This document shows positions 34,253 through 46,033 of a stretch of 64,000 nucleotides of DNA, in pieces; positions within the stretch are counted from its first letter, which is position 1; the number at the start of each line of letters is the position of its first letter. The position numbers and the translations under genes were made by a program. Below the pieces are notes generated by a model. It ran no database searches, was not told the DNA's origin, and worked only from the letters and a program-made list of their open reading frames with translations. Source of the DNA: Dendrocalamus latiflorus (lineage: Eukaryota; Streptophyta; Magnoliopsida; Poales; Poaceae); contig CM029626.1 in assembly GCA_017311315.1 (NCBI GenBank), forward strand, positions 29,560,672-29,624,671. The letters run 5' to 3'.

Positions 34253-35708
34253 CCTTTGGCTAACGGGTCTCCAACTCGTTATGCCCGCTAAATCCAGAAC
34301 GGAACAACCTCTACCTGTGCAGCTTTGCGCTTTTACCGAAACGCCCCTCCTGCACCTTCCGGGATGCTTCCGCGTCTCTTGTCGTCCAAGCCTCGCAACC
34401 ACCTCGAGTCCTCACCGTCTTCGACACACTACGACCGTTCTGACCTCGGCACCGCCTGCGCCTAGTCCGATCATCTGTGCCTCGCCACGACTCCGCCTCG
34501 ACATCCTGCAGCCATCACAAACAAGAAACACATCACATAGCACCGCTCGACACATGTAAGCATAAATAGCATCAATGAACCATACTTAAGCAAGAAATTG
34601 CCTAAACGACCAATCGGGAAGGAAAATATGCAATAAGGCCGTCTAACCATACCCGACTGTGCCAAATGCCGACCTGGCACAAACCACTCAAACCAAACTC
34701 AATCTTTGCAACATACTCGTCAATTACTCATCATAAGCATGTGGTCACCTCCACATGGTCTCTCAGTTTTGATTCAATCTGGGTAATTGTAGATAGATTG
34801 ACGAAGGTTGCTCATTTCATTCCGGACAACACAACCAATGCAGATGACAAGTTGGCAGAGCTATACATGTCAAGAATTACGAGTCTCCATGGAGTGCCTT
34901 AGAAAATAGTATCGGAACATGGATCGCACTTTACTTCATGATTTTGGGGAAGTTTCCATGAAGCTATGAGTACTCATTTGAATTTCAGTATAGCGTATCA
35001 TCTCTAGACCGATGATCAGACTAAGCGTGTAAATTAGATTCTTGAGGATATGCTAAGAGCTTATGCGTTAGATCATGGAGCCAAGTGGGACAGTTGTTTG
35101 CCTTTTGCAGAGTTCTCTTATAATAACAGTTATCATACCAGTTTGCAAATGTCACTATTTGAAGCTTTGTATGATAGAAAATGCAGAACCCCTCTCAATT
35201 GGAAAGAGACGGGAGAAACTCAAGTTATTGGCCTAGAATGTTTAAGTGAAGCTAAGGAAAAAGTTTGGCTAATCCAAGAAAGGTTAAGAACTACTCAGGC
35301 TAGACAGAAAATTTATGCGGATACCCATTGTTGAGAGTTGAGTTTTTAGCCAGATGACTATGTGTATCTCAGAATTACACTATTCAAAGGTGTTAAGAGA
35401 TTTCAGATGAAAGGAAAGCTTGCGCCAAGGTATGTGGGCCCGTTCAAGGTTTTAAAGCACAGGGGAGAGGTTACTTATCAGTTGGAGCTACCTACGACAT
35501 TTAGTGGGATACATGACATCTTTCATACATCTCAAAGTGCTAGTAGAAGTCGTTGATCTTCAGGAGGATCTATCTTACACGGAGCACCCTGTTAGAATAT
35601 TGGAAGTGTTAGAGCGTGTGACCATGAGTAAGGTCATCCATTTTTGCAAATTTCAGTGGAGCAACCATTCCGAGGAGGGAGCCCGAATCTCGAAGTCGAG
35701 ATTCTGTT

Positions 35709-35721
35709 TAAGGGGAAGGTT
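35709..35721 (+). other. Polypurine tract of the gypsy element
   Basis: AAGGGGAAGG immediately before the 3' LTR, expected primer for second-strand synthesis. Confidence 0.75.
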
Positions 35722-38702
35722 TGTAACATCTTGCTTCTCAGAATTTATTTGAAGCTTTTAAAATAAAATTCACCATTTATATATTTTTAGAATTAATTCA
35801 AGCTTAAATAGAATTTTATTAATTAAAAGAATTTAATGTTACTAAATTAAACATTAACATTTGTTAGAAGTATTTTATTTGGGTTCCTTGTGCGTCAAGG
35901 AATTTTCTGAGAATTTTTTGGGTTTATTTGCTATTTAATATCAATTTCTGAAATTGGAAAAGCCTCAAAATTCCTAAAAAGACCAATTGGGATGAAGGCC
36001 AACACCTAATGGCCTAGCCCGCACCTTTCTCCGTCGTGCCACATGTCGGCCATCCGCCGCACGCATCTGTGTTGTCCGCTCCAACCGCTTCATCAGCCGT
36101 CAGATTGACACGTGTCAAGCATCAGGGCCACCTATCACTGTTCACCTGTGTTGTCTGCCTCAGCTGTCCGATCCTTCACGGTGCCACGTGTCATCCATCC
36201 AAGTGGTTGGGCACACCCCACAACCGCTTCACCGTCATCTCGTTTGCACTGTTGGCACCTTTATCGGAGCCACCGAGTTCACCGTTCTGCCGTCAACTTC
36301 GAAGTTCACGCAGCCGTCACCACCGCTCCACCGTGGCCGTCCGCCATCAGTTGTCATTGCCTTCCTGTCAGTGAGCGCCTCTGCCTTGCCTCACAAACTT
36401 TAATGGGCAACCAGTTGTCCGCCGCCTCGGTTCATTTGGTGCCACCACACCACTCCGTCGCCCTGTCCCTCGGTCTGTGCGCTTGTCCCTTCGCCTTCTC
36501 CATGAACCCAATCTATGATGAGCCAAGCCACTGATAGCCAGGCCCCACCTATTAGCCGCACAGTGCCATAGACCCATGAGCCAAGCCGTCCACATCAGTA
36601 GCCACACAAGCATCCATGTAAGTCCTAGGACCATGTGTCGACAACATGTCGTTCCACATGGGTGCCACGTCAGCCAACCAAGCCGTCCCCATGCCACATT
36701 AGCTTGTCATGTCAACTGCCACGTGTTGTGCCACATCACCCTGCCACATCAGCCCTAGGAGCCAGCTGTTAGCCACGTCAGCCCTAGAAGCCTAGTCAGC
36801 TACCACGTAGCTGATGGTGTCATAATTCCTATTTTTATTTAGAATAAATTGGCAAAAAATAAATTAAATGTTGATGTCATAACTAGGATTTTACTTTAGA
36901 AAAATAAATCCAGTAAATCCTATTTTCCTTTTTCTTGATATTTAAATCTTTTAAGAGGTCGTTCTTCTCCATCCTAGCTCCGATTGAGCCGATTATTTTT
37001 CCTAAATTCATTTAAAATTGAGCTCTATATTTTGGTTCTCATTTTGAAGTTTGGACATCATTTGAATTTTATTTTGATTTTAATTGTGCCTCATTTAGTT
37101 TTCTCACTCTCGTTAAATAGCGTCTTCGAAGGAGCTAAAGCAAGATCTGAAGATCAAAAGTAATTAACTAAGTAAGGCCAAGGTAAGTCATAACTTTTAA
37201 TCATGTTAAACCTTTTTTCAAATCTATTTATTTATTATTTTATTTTAAATTATCATGCATTGCTATTTTAATACAAACCTTCATATCTGTTAGTTATTGT
37301 CCAACTTGATTAATCCCTCACTTGATAATTTGAATGCCGTAATTTCATTTTTATCATAGGATGGGTAATTATCTAGTGATACAATACTAGTTGTTACATG
37401 GGCTGTACATCTAGCATGCTTAGTCATGCTTATAGTTACATTGTGTTCATCATCACATGTGACCAAATAATTTATTTTGACTTAATGAGATATGGAACCA
37501 TGGTTGTAGCCATAGTTATAAAACTTGTGTGTCATGACATTGGTGTGTCATCGGTGTTGGTTATACAAAAATGGTTTTCACTTGGGCGAGTGATCATGTA
37601 GTAATGGGGGGAGTGTGATTTGCACTTCGAGGGATGTAGATATCTCACCTGGGTAATATCTAAGGACTTAATTTTGTGCACCATTGATATGAGGCTTATC
37701 ATGCAACCACTTGTCTAGTATGGGATATGCTTGGCTGATTAATTTGTGATATTTCAATTTCAAGTTTGCCATTGTGATGAACATGGGTGTTGGTTAGATA
37801 TTTCCACTAGGTGCAAGAGGGGGCAACTATTGACTAGGTGGTTAACATACTCAATAGTGAAACCTTAGCAAGTGAAATTGAGTTTGAGGTTGAGCATTGT
37901 AAAAGCCTTGTTTTGATTTTCTTTTACTTAGAGATAATCACATCGTGTGGGTAAAGTTGTGCAACCTCTATAGAGTGTAAAAATATTCGAATAGTAATGT
38001 CCCCGATTATGGACAATGCTAGGTTATTTCACACGAAGGGTAGATATTTCATAAAACTTAGCTTGGATAACTTTGGGAAGTGAATGGTTAGTTCACTAGT
38101 AGTTCATTACGTGAATGGTTAGTTCACGGATGGTTCATTGTGTGAATATGATTTATTCAATTTCCTTGATTATTTTCTTACTTAGTCATTCTCCTTAAAG
38201 TTCGCTTTCGATCTATTTACTGTATTTACTTTAAATTTTTGCTTTCTACAAAATAACCACTTAGCCATCATTCGGTAAGCCTTGTATATTATATTGCATT
38301 CTTGTTATAAATGACTTGTTTGGTACTCCATATACTCACAGCTATATCCACATTTGTTCAATTGAAGAAGAACCATATCAAGTAGAGGTACCTAAAGATG
38401 GATACTTTGACGATTTCTCGGATTAGGGTCTTGCTTCCCAGTCGATTGCCTATGGGCGTGTCGAATGACTACTACGCTTATTTTCATTTTTTGTTGCTAG
38501 CTTTTGTTAAAGCCCTTCAGGATATTATTTGTAAGCTTGGTTAATCATGAATATGGTTGATAATTAATAATATTTGAGTCTTTTTTGGTTAATCATGAAT
38601 ATGGTTGATATTCCATCTATGTTTTCACTGTATACACTAGCGTGATTCTAGACTGGTGTAGAATACACAGAGTGTTCGGATTTGCATATTCGGGTCTCGA
38701 CA
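35722..38702 (+). repeat. 3' LTR of the gypsy element
   Basis: 2981 bases, starting TGTAACATCTTGC and ending TCTCGACA. Shorter than the 5' LTR through several deletions. Confidence 0.9.
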
Positions 38703-38707
38703 TCCCC

Positions 38708-39882
38708 TCACCTTACCAACTATAGTTCTTATATCTCCTTTGATCGCTTAGAAACATGAACTTTGGTGATGGTAGATAATCAATGGTGATAGATTGAGCG
38801 AATTCAAAGCCTAGGTGTTGTATGAAACAATGGCTTATGTGGAGCTTGGAAGGTTAGTGTTTATCCTATGCAATCTGAATTCCATATATTGTAAGCTAGG
38901 TAGCAATACAGATTACAATTCCAATGCCTAGTTGCTGATCACAAGATATAAGTGATGAAAAAGCAACTCAGATGAAAAGATGATGTAACTTGATGCAATC
39001 AAAGAAATAAGTTAAATACGATATAAGTAAACAACACCAAATAGCTCGTATTGCACACATTATGGAGATACGCTAGCTAATTGCTCAAATAGTGCAATAG
39101 GGCACAAGATTGCTCAAAACAAAACTAATGCATAGTTTGAAAATTTCATGATAACTAGGGTATAGCTCACAAAGGTGTCGACCAAATCACTATTTTCTAT
39201 CTACTTTTTTTATATTGTTTTTCTCTCTCTCCCTTTTTTATATCCAGCAAACAAGATGAATCAATGAGCAGCACAATATACCCCCTTTGGGTCAGCAAGA
39301 ACAACTTACAAAATTGTGCACTTACATGATATATGGGCAGCACCAAAAGCAATATAATAGCTCTAGTCTCAATAGGATCAAAGTATTCATAAAGAGTAGA
39401 TTGGTTCACAAAGAAAATTGGAGTTTCTGCATATATATTTTTTAATATATGAAATTAGCAAACACTAAACTAGGCTACTGGAAATAAGTCTCATGAACTT
39501 TAGATCAACCTAACACGCAAAGGAACAACTCACAATCGACCGATATAGGTGCTAAAACTTGTCGGGCCAAAAACATGTATAGGGAAGCCGAAATTGGACA
39601 TAAGAGGGGCATAAAAGCTAGTAGATAGATGTATATAAGTCTCATTGTAAGCTTTTCAATGAATCCAAGAATCCCTAGATTGGACTTCGGCCAAAAAAGT
39701 TACGATGAAGTCACTCAACAGTGCACAAATTGAGTGAACGAATGAAAACTAGAGGACGCAAAGGAAACATGACCACCAGCTAAAACAAAGGTTCTAATGG
39801 CCTAAAACCGAATTGAACTCACCAAAATAATAGATGAAACCTATTGGCTAAAAGAAAATATTTCTAGCTTTTGTGTATAGAA
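38708..39882. other. AT-rich intergenic, no gene seen
   Basis: Sequence resuming after the gypsy insertion; it was contiguous with 25193-25215 before the insertion. No frame or repeat of note. Confidence 0.5.
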
Positions 39883-40008
39883 CAGAAAATAAAACTGATA
39901 ACATGCAATAAATTACTACTCCTTTCGTCCCGTAATATAAGGACACAGAAAATAAAACTGATCACATGCAATAAATTACTACTCCTTTCATCCCGTAATA
40001 TAAGTCCT
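39883..40008. repeat. 63-bp tandem duplication spanning a Stowaway end and its flank
   Basis: Two copies (39883-39945 and 39946-40008) share CAGAAAATAAAACTGAT, then CTCCTTTC(G/A)TCCCGTAATA. The first copy ends with a second, orphan Stowaway terminus. Confidence 0.85.
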
Positions 40009-40247
40009 TATTCTTAGGAAGCATTGTCTCATAATATCAGTCCATTGTGGAGACCAAATGTGTAGTTATTATAATATTTTCACCATATACGCCTACTTTA
40101 ATGCTGAAAAAAATGAGTGAGTAGTTGTAGTATACCATTTAATGGGGGTATGCATGGTCCAATGATATTAATTTTTTTCTTAAATTTAATGTCTCCTTGG
40201 TCCATATGTGTCGTGAGATTTGTACTTATATTACGAGACGGAGGGAG
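39982..40247. mobile_element. Stowaway MITE (Tc1/mariner type)
   Basis: Ends CTCCTTTCATCCCGTAATA and its complement closing in CGGAGGGAG, flanked by TA at 39980-39981 and 40248-40249. 266 bases, no coding capacity. Confidence 0.9.
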
Positions 40248-40249
40248 TA

Positions 40250-41404
40250 TTAGGTAGTATAAAATTCTCACCACAAGAAAATTCACTTAAGAGCGAGTTC
40301 ACTTATTATTTATGTTTCTTTGCACGTGCTCTTGTCAATAGACCCTTGTCACCACTAGGATCTTCAGAACAACACCATGTGAACTTGGAGAAGTAGACGA
40401 CGAGCCTGTAGTGGTTGGAATGTCCTCACCAGAAAGGCATTAGAGGCTTGGCACATTCATGAAGAGGTGGATTCCACCATGTATCAATTTGGAGTCAAGC
40501 ATGAGGATGATCTTATCATAATCAAGAACTAATGGCATTTCATTAACAAGTACTTATATGTATCTAGCCCCTAGCCTTGTGTAGGTTGTATTCATAAAAA
40601 ATATTTTCAAAAGCTTTGTGTTCTTGCTCTTGTTCAAAACTTCTTTATTGCAATCTATAGCAAGATGAAGAGTGGCACATTAATGAGGAGTGCTAAGTCA
40701 TAATCATATATATCACAACAATAAGTACTCTTTCATTAATTAAGTGCTAGTATTGATTTATAAGATTAAGCCATTTAGCCAAAAGTCAAAAACTGTAAAA
40801 TATTAGTAATCTCATGAAAAACTAGTTGCAAAATGTATAAAAAAAGCTCTGAAAATGTTTTCCAATGATTTTGGTTTAAGAAAGACTATTTTTGAAAGAA
40901 AATAAGTTTTCAGGCCCAAAACTAGTTTAAAGTATCTTGTTTTTGGTCTAAACTAGATTTTTGTGAAAAATTATTCTAAAAGGAATTTAAAAATGGTTCA
41001 AGAAGGAAAAAACCTAGAGTTAGATATTTCAATCAAAAGTTATTTGGTTTCAAAATTCATCCAAAATGGTACCTTGACCTAACTAGTCACAGTCTAGCAC
41101 TCTATGAGCTTTGCCATTTGAGCCAAAAACATTTATTCATGTTGGTTCACAAGGGTATTTAAGACTCATACATGCAAAAAGATTCTAAAAATGCACACAC
41201 ATGCTCCATTTGGTAGTATTGGAGAAATCTCATTGAAAATGAGTTTGTCTTTGCAAAATCAAGGTTTTCTTTTAACATTATGCATGTGAGGAGCAATCTG
41301 ACCAACACTGTGCATGTGGTCCGACCGCAGACATATCTAACTGGTGTGCACTGAGGCATTGGTGCTTACAATTTTTGTTGACCCTTGTATTCCTTCTTGA
41401 TAGT
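40250..41404. other. AT-rich, probable retrotransposon noncoding sequence
   Basis: No gene recognised. The end (41290-41340) has GGTCCGACCGC, the motif type found in the solo LTR, so at least the right part may belong to the same decayed element as the ORF that follows. Confidence 0.35.
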
Positions 41405-41408
41405 GATT

Positions 41409-41985
41409 ATGCCTAGATCTCGTGGAGCCTCTAGCTCTCATGCCCATGGTCGAGGAAAGTGAGGAGGAGGAAGAAGAAGTTGAGGTTGAAGAGGAAGAAA
41501 ATAAGGACAGTGATGATGGTGACTATAATGGAAATGGGAAATCGGAGGAGGAGGAGAAGGAAGAAGAAGGTGATGGTGATGAGGAAATGCAAAATGAAGA
41601 GCAAGTGGTTGCCCCTTCTTATACCGATGTGTCCACAATGAGCAGCGAATCCTACACCATCTTGAGGCATGCAAATCAATTTCAGTATTGTCAGAATGCA
41701 ACAAAGAGTATGTTTCATACCATGTTCCAACAAGATGTGTATCATGCAGTTCATAAGAAGAAGAAGTTTGCAAATCACAAATTTGTGCCATGGGCTACTT
41801 GAGTCAAAATGCTCTTTATAATGGGCTTTACAATATTCTTCATCGTGTGGTCTTAGAGGAGTTTGTGACATTGAAGTGTGACTACCACTCAAAGGCCATT
41901 AGACGATTTTATGCCACTATCTTTATGCCTTCTGATTTTGATCATCTTGGTTCTCCTAAGTCCCAGTCCTCCTACCATTGACTAT
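41409..41985 (+). pseudogene. Fragment of a plant transposon accessory ORF (acidic N-terminus)
   Basis: ATG at 41409 gives MPRSRGASSSHAHGRGK then a stop; the adjacent frame gives a strongly acidic stretch (about residues 11-55 of 41422-41802), then TSLMSSESYTILR-like and HKKKKFANHKFV sequence. After a stop it continues with NALYNGLYNILHR and KAIRRFYATIFM. The last motif resembles the putative plant transposon protein domain found in long retrotransposons. Two frame changes and one stop break it. The MPR- start recalls the truncated frame at 1460. Confidence 0.45.
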
Positions 41986-42149
41986 ATTTGACTTCAAGCA
42001 ATCTGCACAATAACAGACCAAGAAACTATTTTTAGGTACAAGTCTTCGCAACTTGACCCACATTAGTTCAAATATGCACCATGCAACTCATATGCAACAA
42101 ACCCATGCTCATATAACCAAATCTCAATTTAAACATGAAGAAACACATC

Positions 42150-42572
42150 CTGGGAATAGGACACTAGTCTGACTGTGGCCACAACGTCGGCCAGATCATC
42201 GTTGATCAGTCAGTTAGACCGCTCTAACTGGTCTGCCGGTCTGACCATTTAAACACACCCAAAAACACCCTCTCTAGAAAAATGTGTCTGCCTACCACAG
42301 GCCGGTCAGACCACATTACACATGCTAGTCACTCACTCAAGCTTTAAAATGCTACCCTCTAGAAAATTCAACCTGCACCAAAAGCCCAGTTGAACCAACC
42401 ACAGCCAGTCAGACCGCACCCAGTGGCCCGATCAAATCGCACCTGACCCGATTGCAACACCAAATAAGCAAACACTCCAAAAACTAAGCTCAAACTATGA
42501 CAACACAAACACAGCAAAGCCAAATACTCATTCACCCACCATGGGGTGACCTCCACATGGTCTCACAGTCAT
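42150..42572 (-). repeat. Copia LTR-like fragment with GGTCTGACC motifs
   Basis: The right end reads, on the minus strand, TGTGAGACCATGTGGAGG, like the start of the solo LTRs. GGTCTGACC/GGTCAGACC motifs recur at 42170-42420. The body is shortened relative to those LTRs. Confidence 0.5.
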
Positions 42573-42789
42573 ACACCCTAGCTGCATGCAACCGATTTAC
42601 CATGGGCCAGATGTGTTCTATGGACATGGTCTATGGACCATGGCCCCACTATCAGCCTCTGTAGCCTTTTCCTGAATTTCTATAATTCTAAAAATCTAGA
42701 AAATCCAAGGGGCCCACTTGTCAGCCCTAGTAATCTCTCTCCTTTGTTATTTTCCAAATTTTCCCTCTTGTTCAAACTTACGGAAGCCC

Positions 42790-43440
42790 ATTCTCACTCA
42801 CACAAACTCTGATTCAACCTATTTTTCTATCTAAATTCATCTAAAATTGAGCTCTTTCTTCCGATACTATTTCCATTTGATTTAGAGTTTATTTGAGTCT
42901 CTATTTGTTTTTTTCATCTTTCATTAGATGTTGATCCCTGTGGAGCAAAGGAAGGATTTGAAGTGCAAGACCAGTAGCAACAGCGTACGAGCAAGGCAAG
43001 TCATAACCTTTTATCATGTTGAACCTACTACTTTCAAAGTAACTTCTTTATTGTGTCAAACTATTATGCATTGCTATGTTTATACAAATTTTTTATCGGC
43101 AGTTATCAACCTATGTGTAGTTGAAAACCCTCATTGTTGTTTGAATGCCATAATCCATTGTTAACTTAGGTTGGGAAATTGTTTAGTGATGAAGCACTTG
43201 TATCCACATGGGTTGGTATGTATACTTGCTTAGTCAGGCTTAGTTGTATGTCAGGCCTACTCACATGTGAATGACTGTAAGACGTGGCATACTCATTGTA
43301 TTCCTCACTGTAATAGATGTAGTCATCCTCTTGCAACCGAATTTAAGTAAGGTGATCACATAAAGTACTTAACAAGTTACACCAGGAGAGATAACAGATT
43401 TGATGCATGCAAGGATATTGTCAATGAAAGGCATAATAAG
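42790..43440 (+). repeat. Gypsy LTR fragment, plus orientation
   Basis: Weak but colinear match to the middle of the LTR at 25216 (CTAAATTCATCTAAAATTGAG; GCAAGGCAAGTCATAACCTT; ATTATGCATTGCTATG). Confidence 0.55.
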
Positions 43441-43559
43441 GTTGTTTGTGCATAAAGCAATATTGAAGTAAATACTACAAGTAGGTACAAAAGCTGAATT
43501 TAATATAATAAATAGAAATAGTACTTTAAACAAATTAATATCATTAGTGCAGGCATCGA

Positions 43560-45469
43560 CCCAACACTAATCTATCCATGGGTATCCCATCCAGACCATC
43601 TTTCTCCAAAAAGGTTCCAACGATTCCATAAAATCCATTTTTTGAAAACTAAAATCTAATCTGTGAAAAATTTTACTCAGCATACTCATAATCGCAGACA
43701 TGGCTATCTAGGATAGTTTTATACACTCTGTAGAGGTGGTACAACTTTACCCACAAGACATGTCTTCTCATATTTCCACATGATTAGAACACTTCCTTGG
43801 GTGTGTGGCGGAGAGTTCATGATAAGGCGTTTACAATGTGAAGTCACTAACTTTGTCACACCGCCACTAAGGTTTCACCACAACATTAATCCATAAGTTG
43901 GGGCCCCCTCTTGTGCCGTGTGAGACTTCACGCGGCCTATGACACGCTCATATTCAATCTATAGCGAAACCAAAGCTAGGACTTCACAAATTAATTAGAC
44001 ATGTTTATCCCATACTAGACTTATGGCAATATGATGTGGCTTTGTAGTAATAGCTCATAGACCGGTCGTTAATTGACTTAGGTACTTCCCACGTACCCCT
44101 TATGCCAGGCATCAACATTGAGTCACCAAACAGCAACGTGATCAGCAAGCACCCACCACCTAACCAATTGCTTAAGTCTAAATCAAGTTTTATATTCTAT
44201 TTTGTCAAATATTTCATAGACTTTCTTGACTCACCGAAGTCAAGAATATATTTAGGTATCCCCTCCTAGAATTATTCTAAGCATGGCTAAGCTTAGCTAC
44301 AAAATTTCCAGTCAATATTGTTGTACTAATTAGATTTTCATCCAAGGTGACAAAGTATATGAGTGATCAATATCAAATTTGGCCACATACTAGGAATTTG
44401 GTTGTAACTAAAGTTTAAACCAGATTTTAATTATGTTTGAATAAAAATATGCTTGCATAATAATGTAAAATAATATAAATAATTTGAATTACTGTACACA
44501 TGATCAAAGGCGTAACTTGCCTTGTTCAATGTCTTGATGTTCGAATTGTCATAGAGGTACTCTCCTAGAACGTCGTAGTCTACAAGTGAAAATAATCAAA
44601 AAAAATAACTATAAATAAAATAAAATAAAATTCAAGAATGCAAAAAGAGTCAAATATGGATAGTTTAGGATTTTAGATGCATTTAGACATTTGAATGGGT
44701 TCAATCGGAGCTAGGATGAAGAAGAACGAGCTCCTAAAAGTTTTAGAATCTAATAAAAAGATAAATTGGAATTTCTAAAATTATTTTTCTATTTGAAAAT
44801 AAGGATTTTGACGTCAGCAAGGAGTTTAAATTTTTGAAGGAATTATTTTTCTAAAGAAAATCCAGAAATATAATGTCAGAGATACATGTGGCAGCTGACT
44901 GGTCAATTTTTTGCTGACGTGGCGGCCAGGTGGCGCTGACATGGCCGATAAGGTGGCAGAAATGGTTCCGTTTGTTAGCGTGGCGTTGACTAGGTTGGCT
45001 TTGCTTGCATGCATGGCACGTGGTAGCCCCTCAGCTCAGGCTATAGATGTCGACTCGTCGGTGAGGGGTGGCACACTGAGCCCGAGCGTCCGGATGAATC
45101 AGGGCCGTCGGCGCAAAAGGACAGAGAGCGAGCGCACAGGATGCGGCCGCGTGGCGGTGGACTTAAATCTGAGCTAGACACGTGTCGGCTCGAGAAAGAG
45201 AGTTGGGATTCAACTCTCCTTTCATATTTCAGAAAAGCCAGAAAAATCTGAAAAAGGCTTAGAAAATAGCAAATAAATCCTAAAAGTTCAAAACAAATTC
45301 TCAAAAATACTACAACTCAAGGAGAACTTAGCAAAAATAAAATCAAATTCATTTGGCCTTTAGAAATAAACAATTTAGGTTTTTCTTTCTCTAGGTTTTA
45401 ACACAAAACCTAGAAAAATTTTAATAAATTCCAGTAAAAAGCAATTAAAATTTGGAGATGTTACGTCTG
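43560..45469 (-). repeat. Gypsy LTR fragment, minus orientation
   Basis: The minus strand begins TAACATCTCC near 45469 and contains blocks shared with the 3-kb LTR family (CTCCGATTGAACC and following). It faces the plus-oriented fragment at 42790-43440. No intact border is visible. Confidence 0.6.
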
Positions 45470-46033
45470 ACTTGGCTGGTGAGTAGGCAGTGACGGGGAA
45501 TGTGACGGGTCCAGTGGAGGTGGAAGCTGAGTTGGTGGAGTCCAGCGACAGGATGACGTGGTGTACGATTGGCCCAAACAGACGGATTTTTGCCAACTGG
45601 ATGACACGTGAGCCTACCTTATGGTTGATGAAATGGGGTTTTATTAAAACTGGCACGTAAGGTGTAGTTTTGTGCAAAGGCTTCTTGTTACGGCCCTCTT
45701 CTTTTGGCCTTTTGGCATATCTGAATGTCGAAATAAACGGGTTGATTTTTTGAAACGGATTTTCTAAAAGATTTTTTAAGTCTAAAATTATGTGCATCAT
45801 CCATTGCCATCCTAAAAAACATAGATAAATATTATCAGAAATAATCAAAAGTCATTTACAAAAGAACACAGTAGTTCTGCCGTAGTTTTCGCGACATACG
45901 TGGGCGCAAAGTAGCATTTCGTTTTTTGGCAAAAAAAAAGAGAGTAAACAATAGCGGCTGACCCCTGGGTCAACAGTGCCAAAAACACAAAACGACTAGT
46001 GCGTTTCGGCTAACAGGCTAACAGCCATCCATC
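45470..46033 (+). promoter_or_regulatory. Upstream region of the mTERF gene
   Basis: 564 bases between LTR debris and the mTERF start. No clear TATA box. A 14-base palindrome lies 62 bases before the ATG (see separate entry). A CDS on the minus strand here (45375-45848) has no recognisable domain and is not called. Confidence 0.4.
45959..45972. promoter_or_regulatory. Palindrome TGACCCCTGGGTCA near the mTERF start
   Basis: Inverted repeat TGACCC-CT-GGGTCA, 62 bases upstream of the ATG. It could be a dimeric transcription-factor site; no specific factor can be assigned from sequence alone. Confidence 0.35.

Larger units (their letters stand above)
32999..34765 (-). mobile_element. Solo copia-type LTR inside gypsy integrase
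   Basis: 1767 bases with TG/CA ends and an exact 5-base duplication GTTTT at 32994-32998 and 34766-34770. Removing it restores the integrase reading. The reverse complement aligns with 57713-59678 end to end (TGAGAGACCATGTGGAGG start, CCCCCCTCTGTCG near the end), so both are one LTR family. A TATA box on the minus strand is at 34243-34252. No internal region is present, as expected after LTR-LTR recombination. Confidence 0.93.
30640..35700 (+). pseudogene. Gypsy Pol (protease, RT, RNase H, integrase, chromodomain), interrupted
   Basis: Protease motif LFDSGVSHSF lies at about 30732. Reverse transcriptase starts near 31170 ([17 protein letters not shown]) and its active-site segment reads [10 protein letters not shown] near 31670. 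RNase H is marked by [16 protein letters not shown] (about 32100). The integrase N-terminal zinc region is near 32740-32880, then KTKDG is separated from FDSIWVIVDRLTKVAHF by the solo LTR at 32999-34765. The core continues to TPLNWKETGE (about 35190). The tail ERVTMSKVIHFCKFQWSNHS (about 35610) resembles a chromodomain. Stops occur in every domain. Confidence 0.85.
25216..38702 (+). mobile_element. Degenerate Ty3/gypsy chromovirus-like retrotransposon, complete outline
   Basis: Both LTRs, primer site, polypurine tract and the 5-base duplication TCCCC (25211-25215, 38703-38707) are present. The order is accessory ORF, gag, protease, reverse transcriptase, RNase H, integrase and a chromodomain-like tail on the plus strand. 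Every coding part has stops or frameshifts, and the LTRs have diverged visibly (substitutions and indels every few tens of bases), so the insertion is old. A solo copia LTR splits the integrase. The 3-kb LTRs and chromodomain-like end suggest a Tekay/Del-like chromovirus, but lineage is not certain. Confidence 0.93.

Noticed and set aside
45375..45848. 157-codon minus-strand frame next to the mTERF gene
   Set aside because: Overlaps LTR debris and the gene's upstream region; no recognisable domain.
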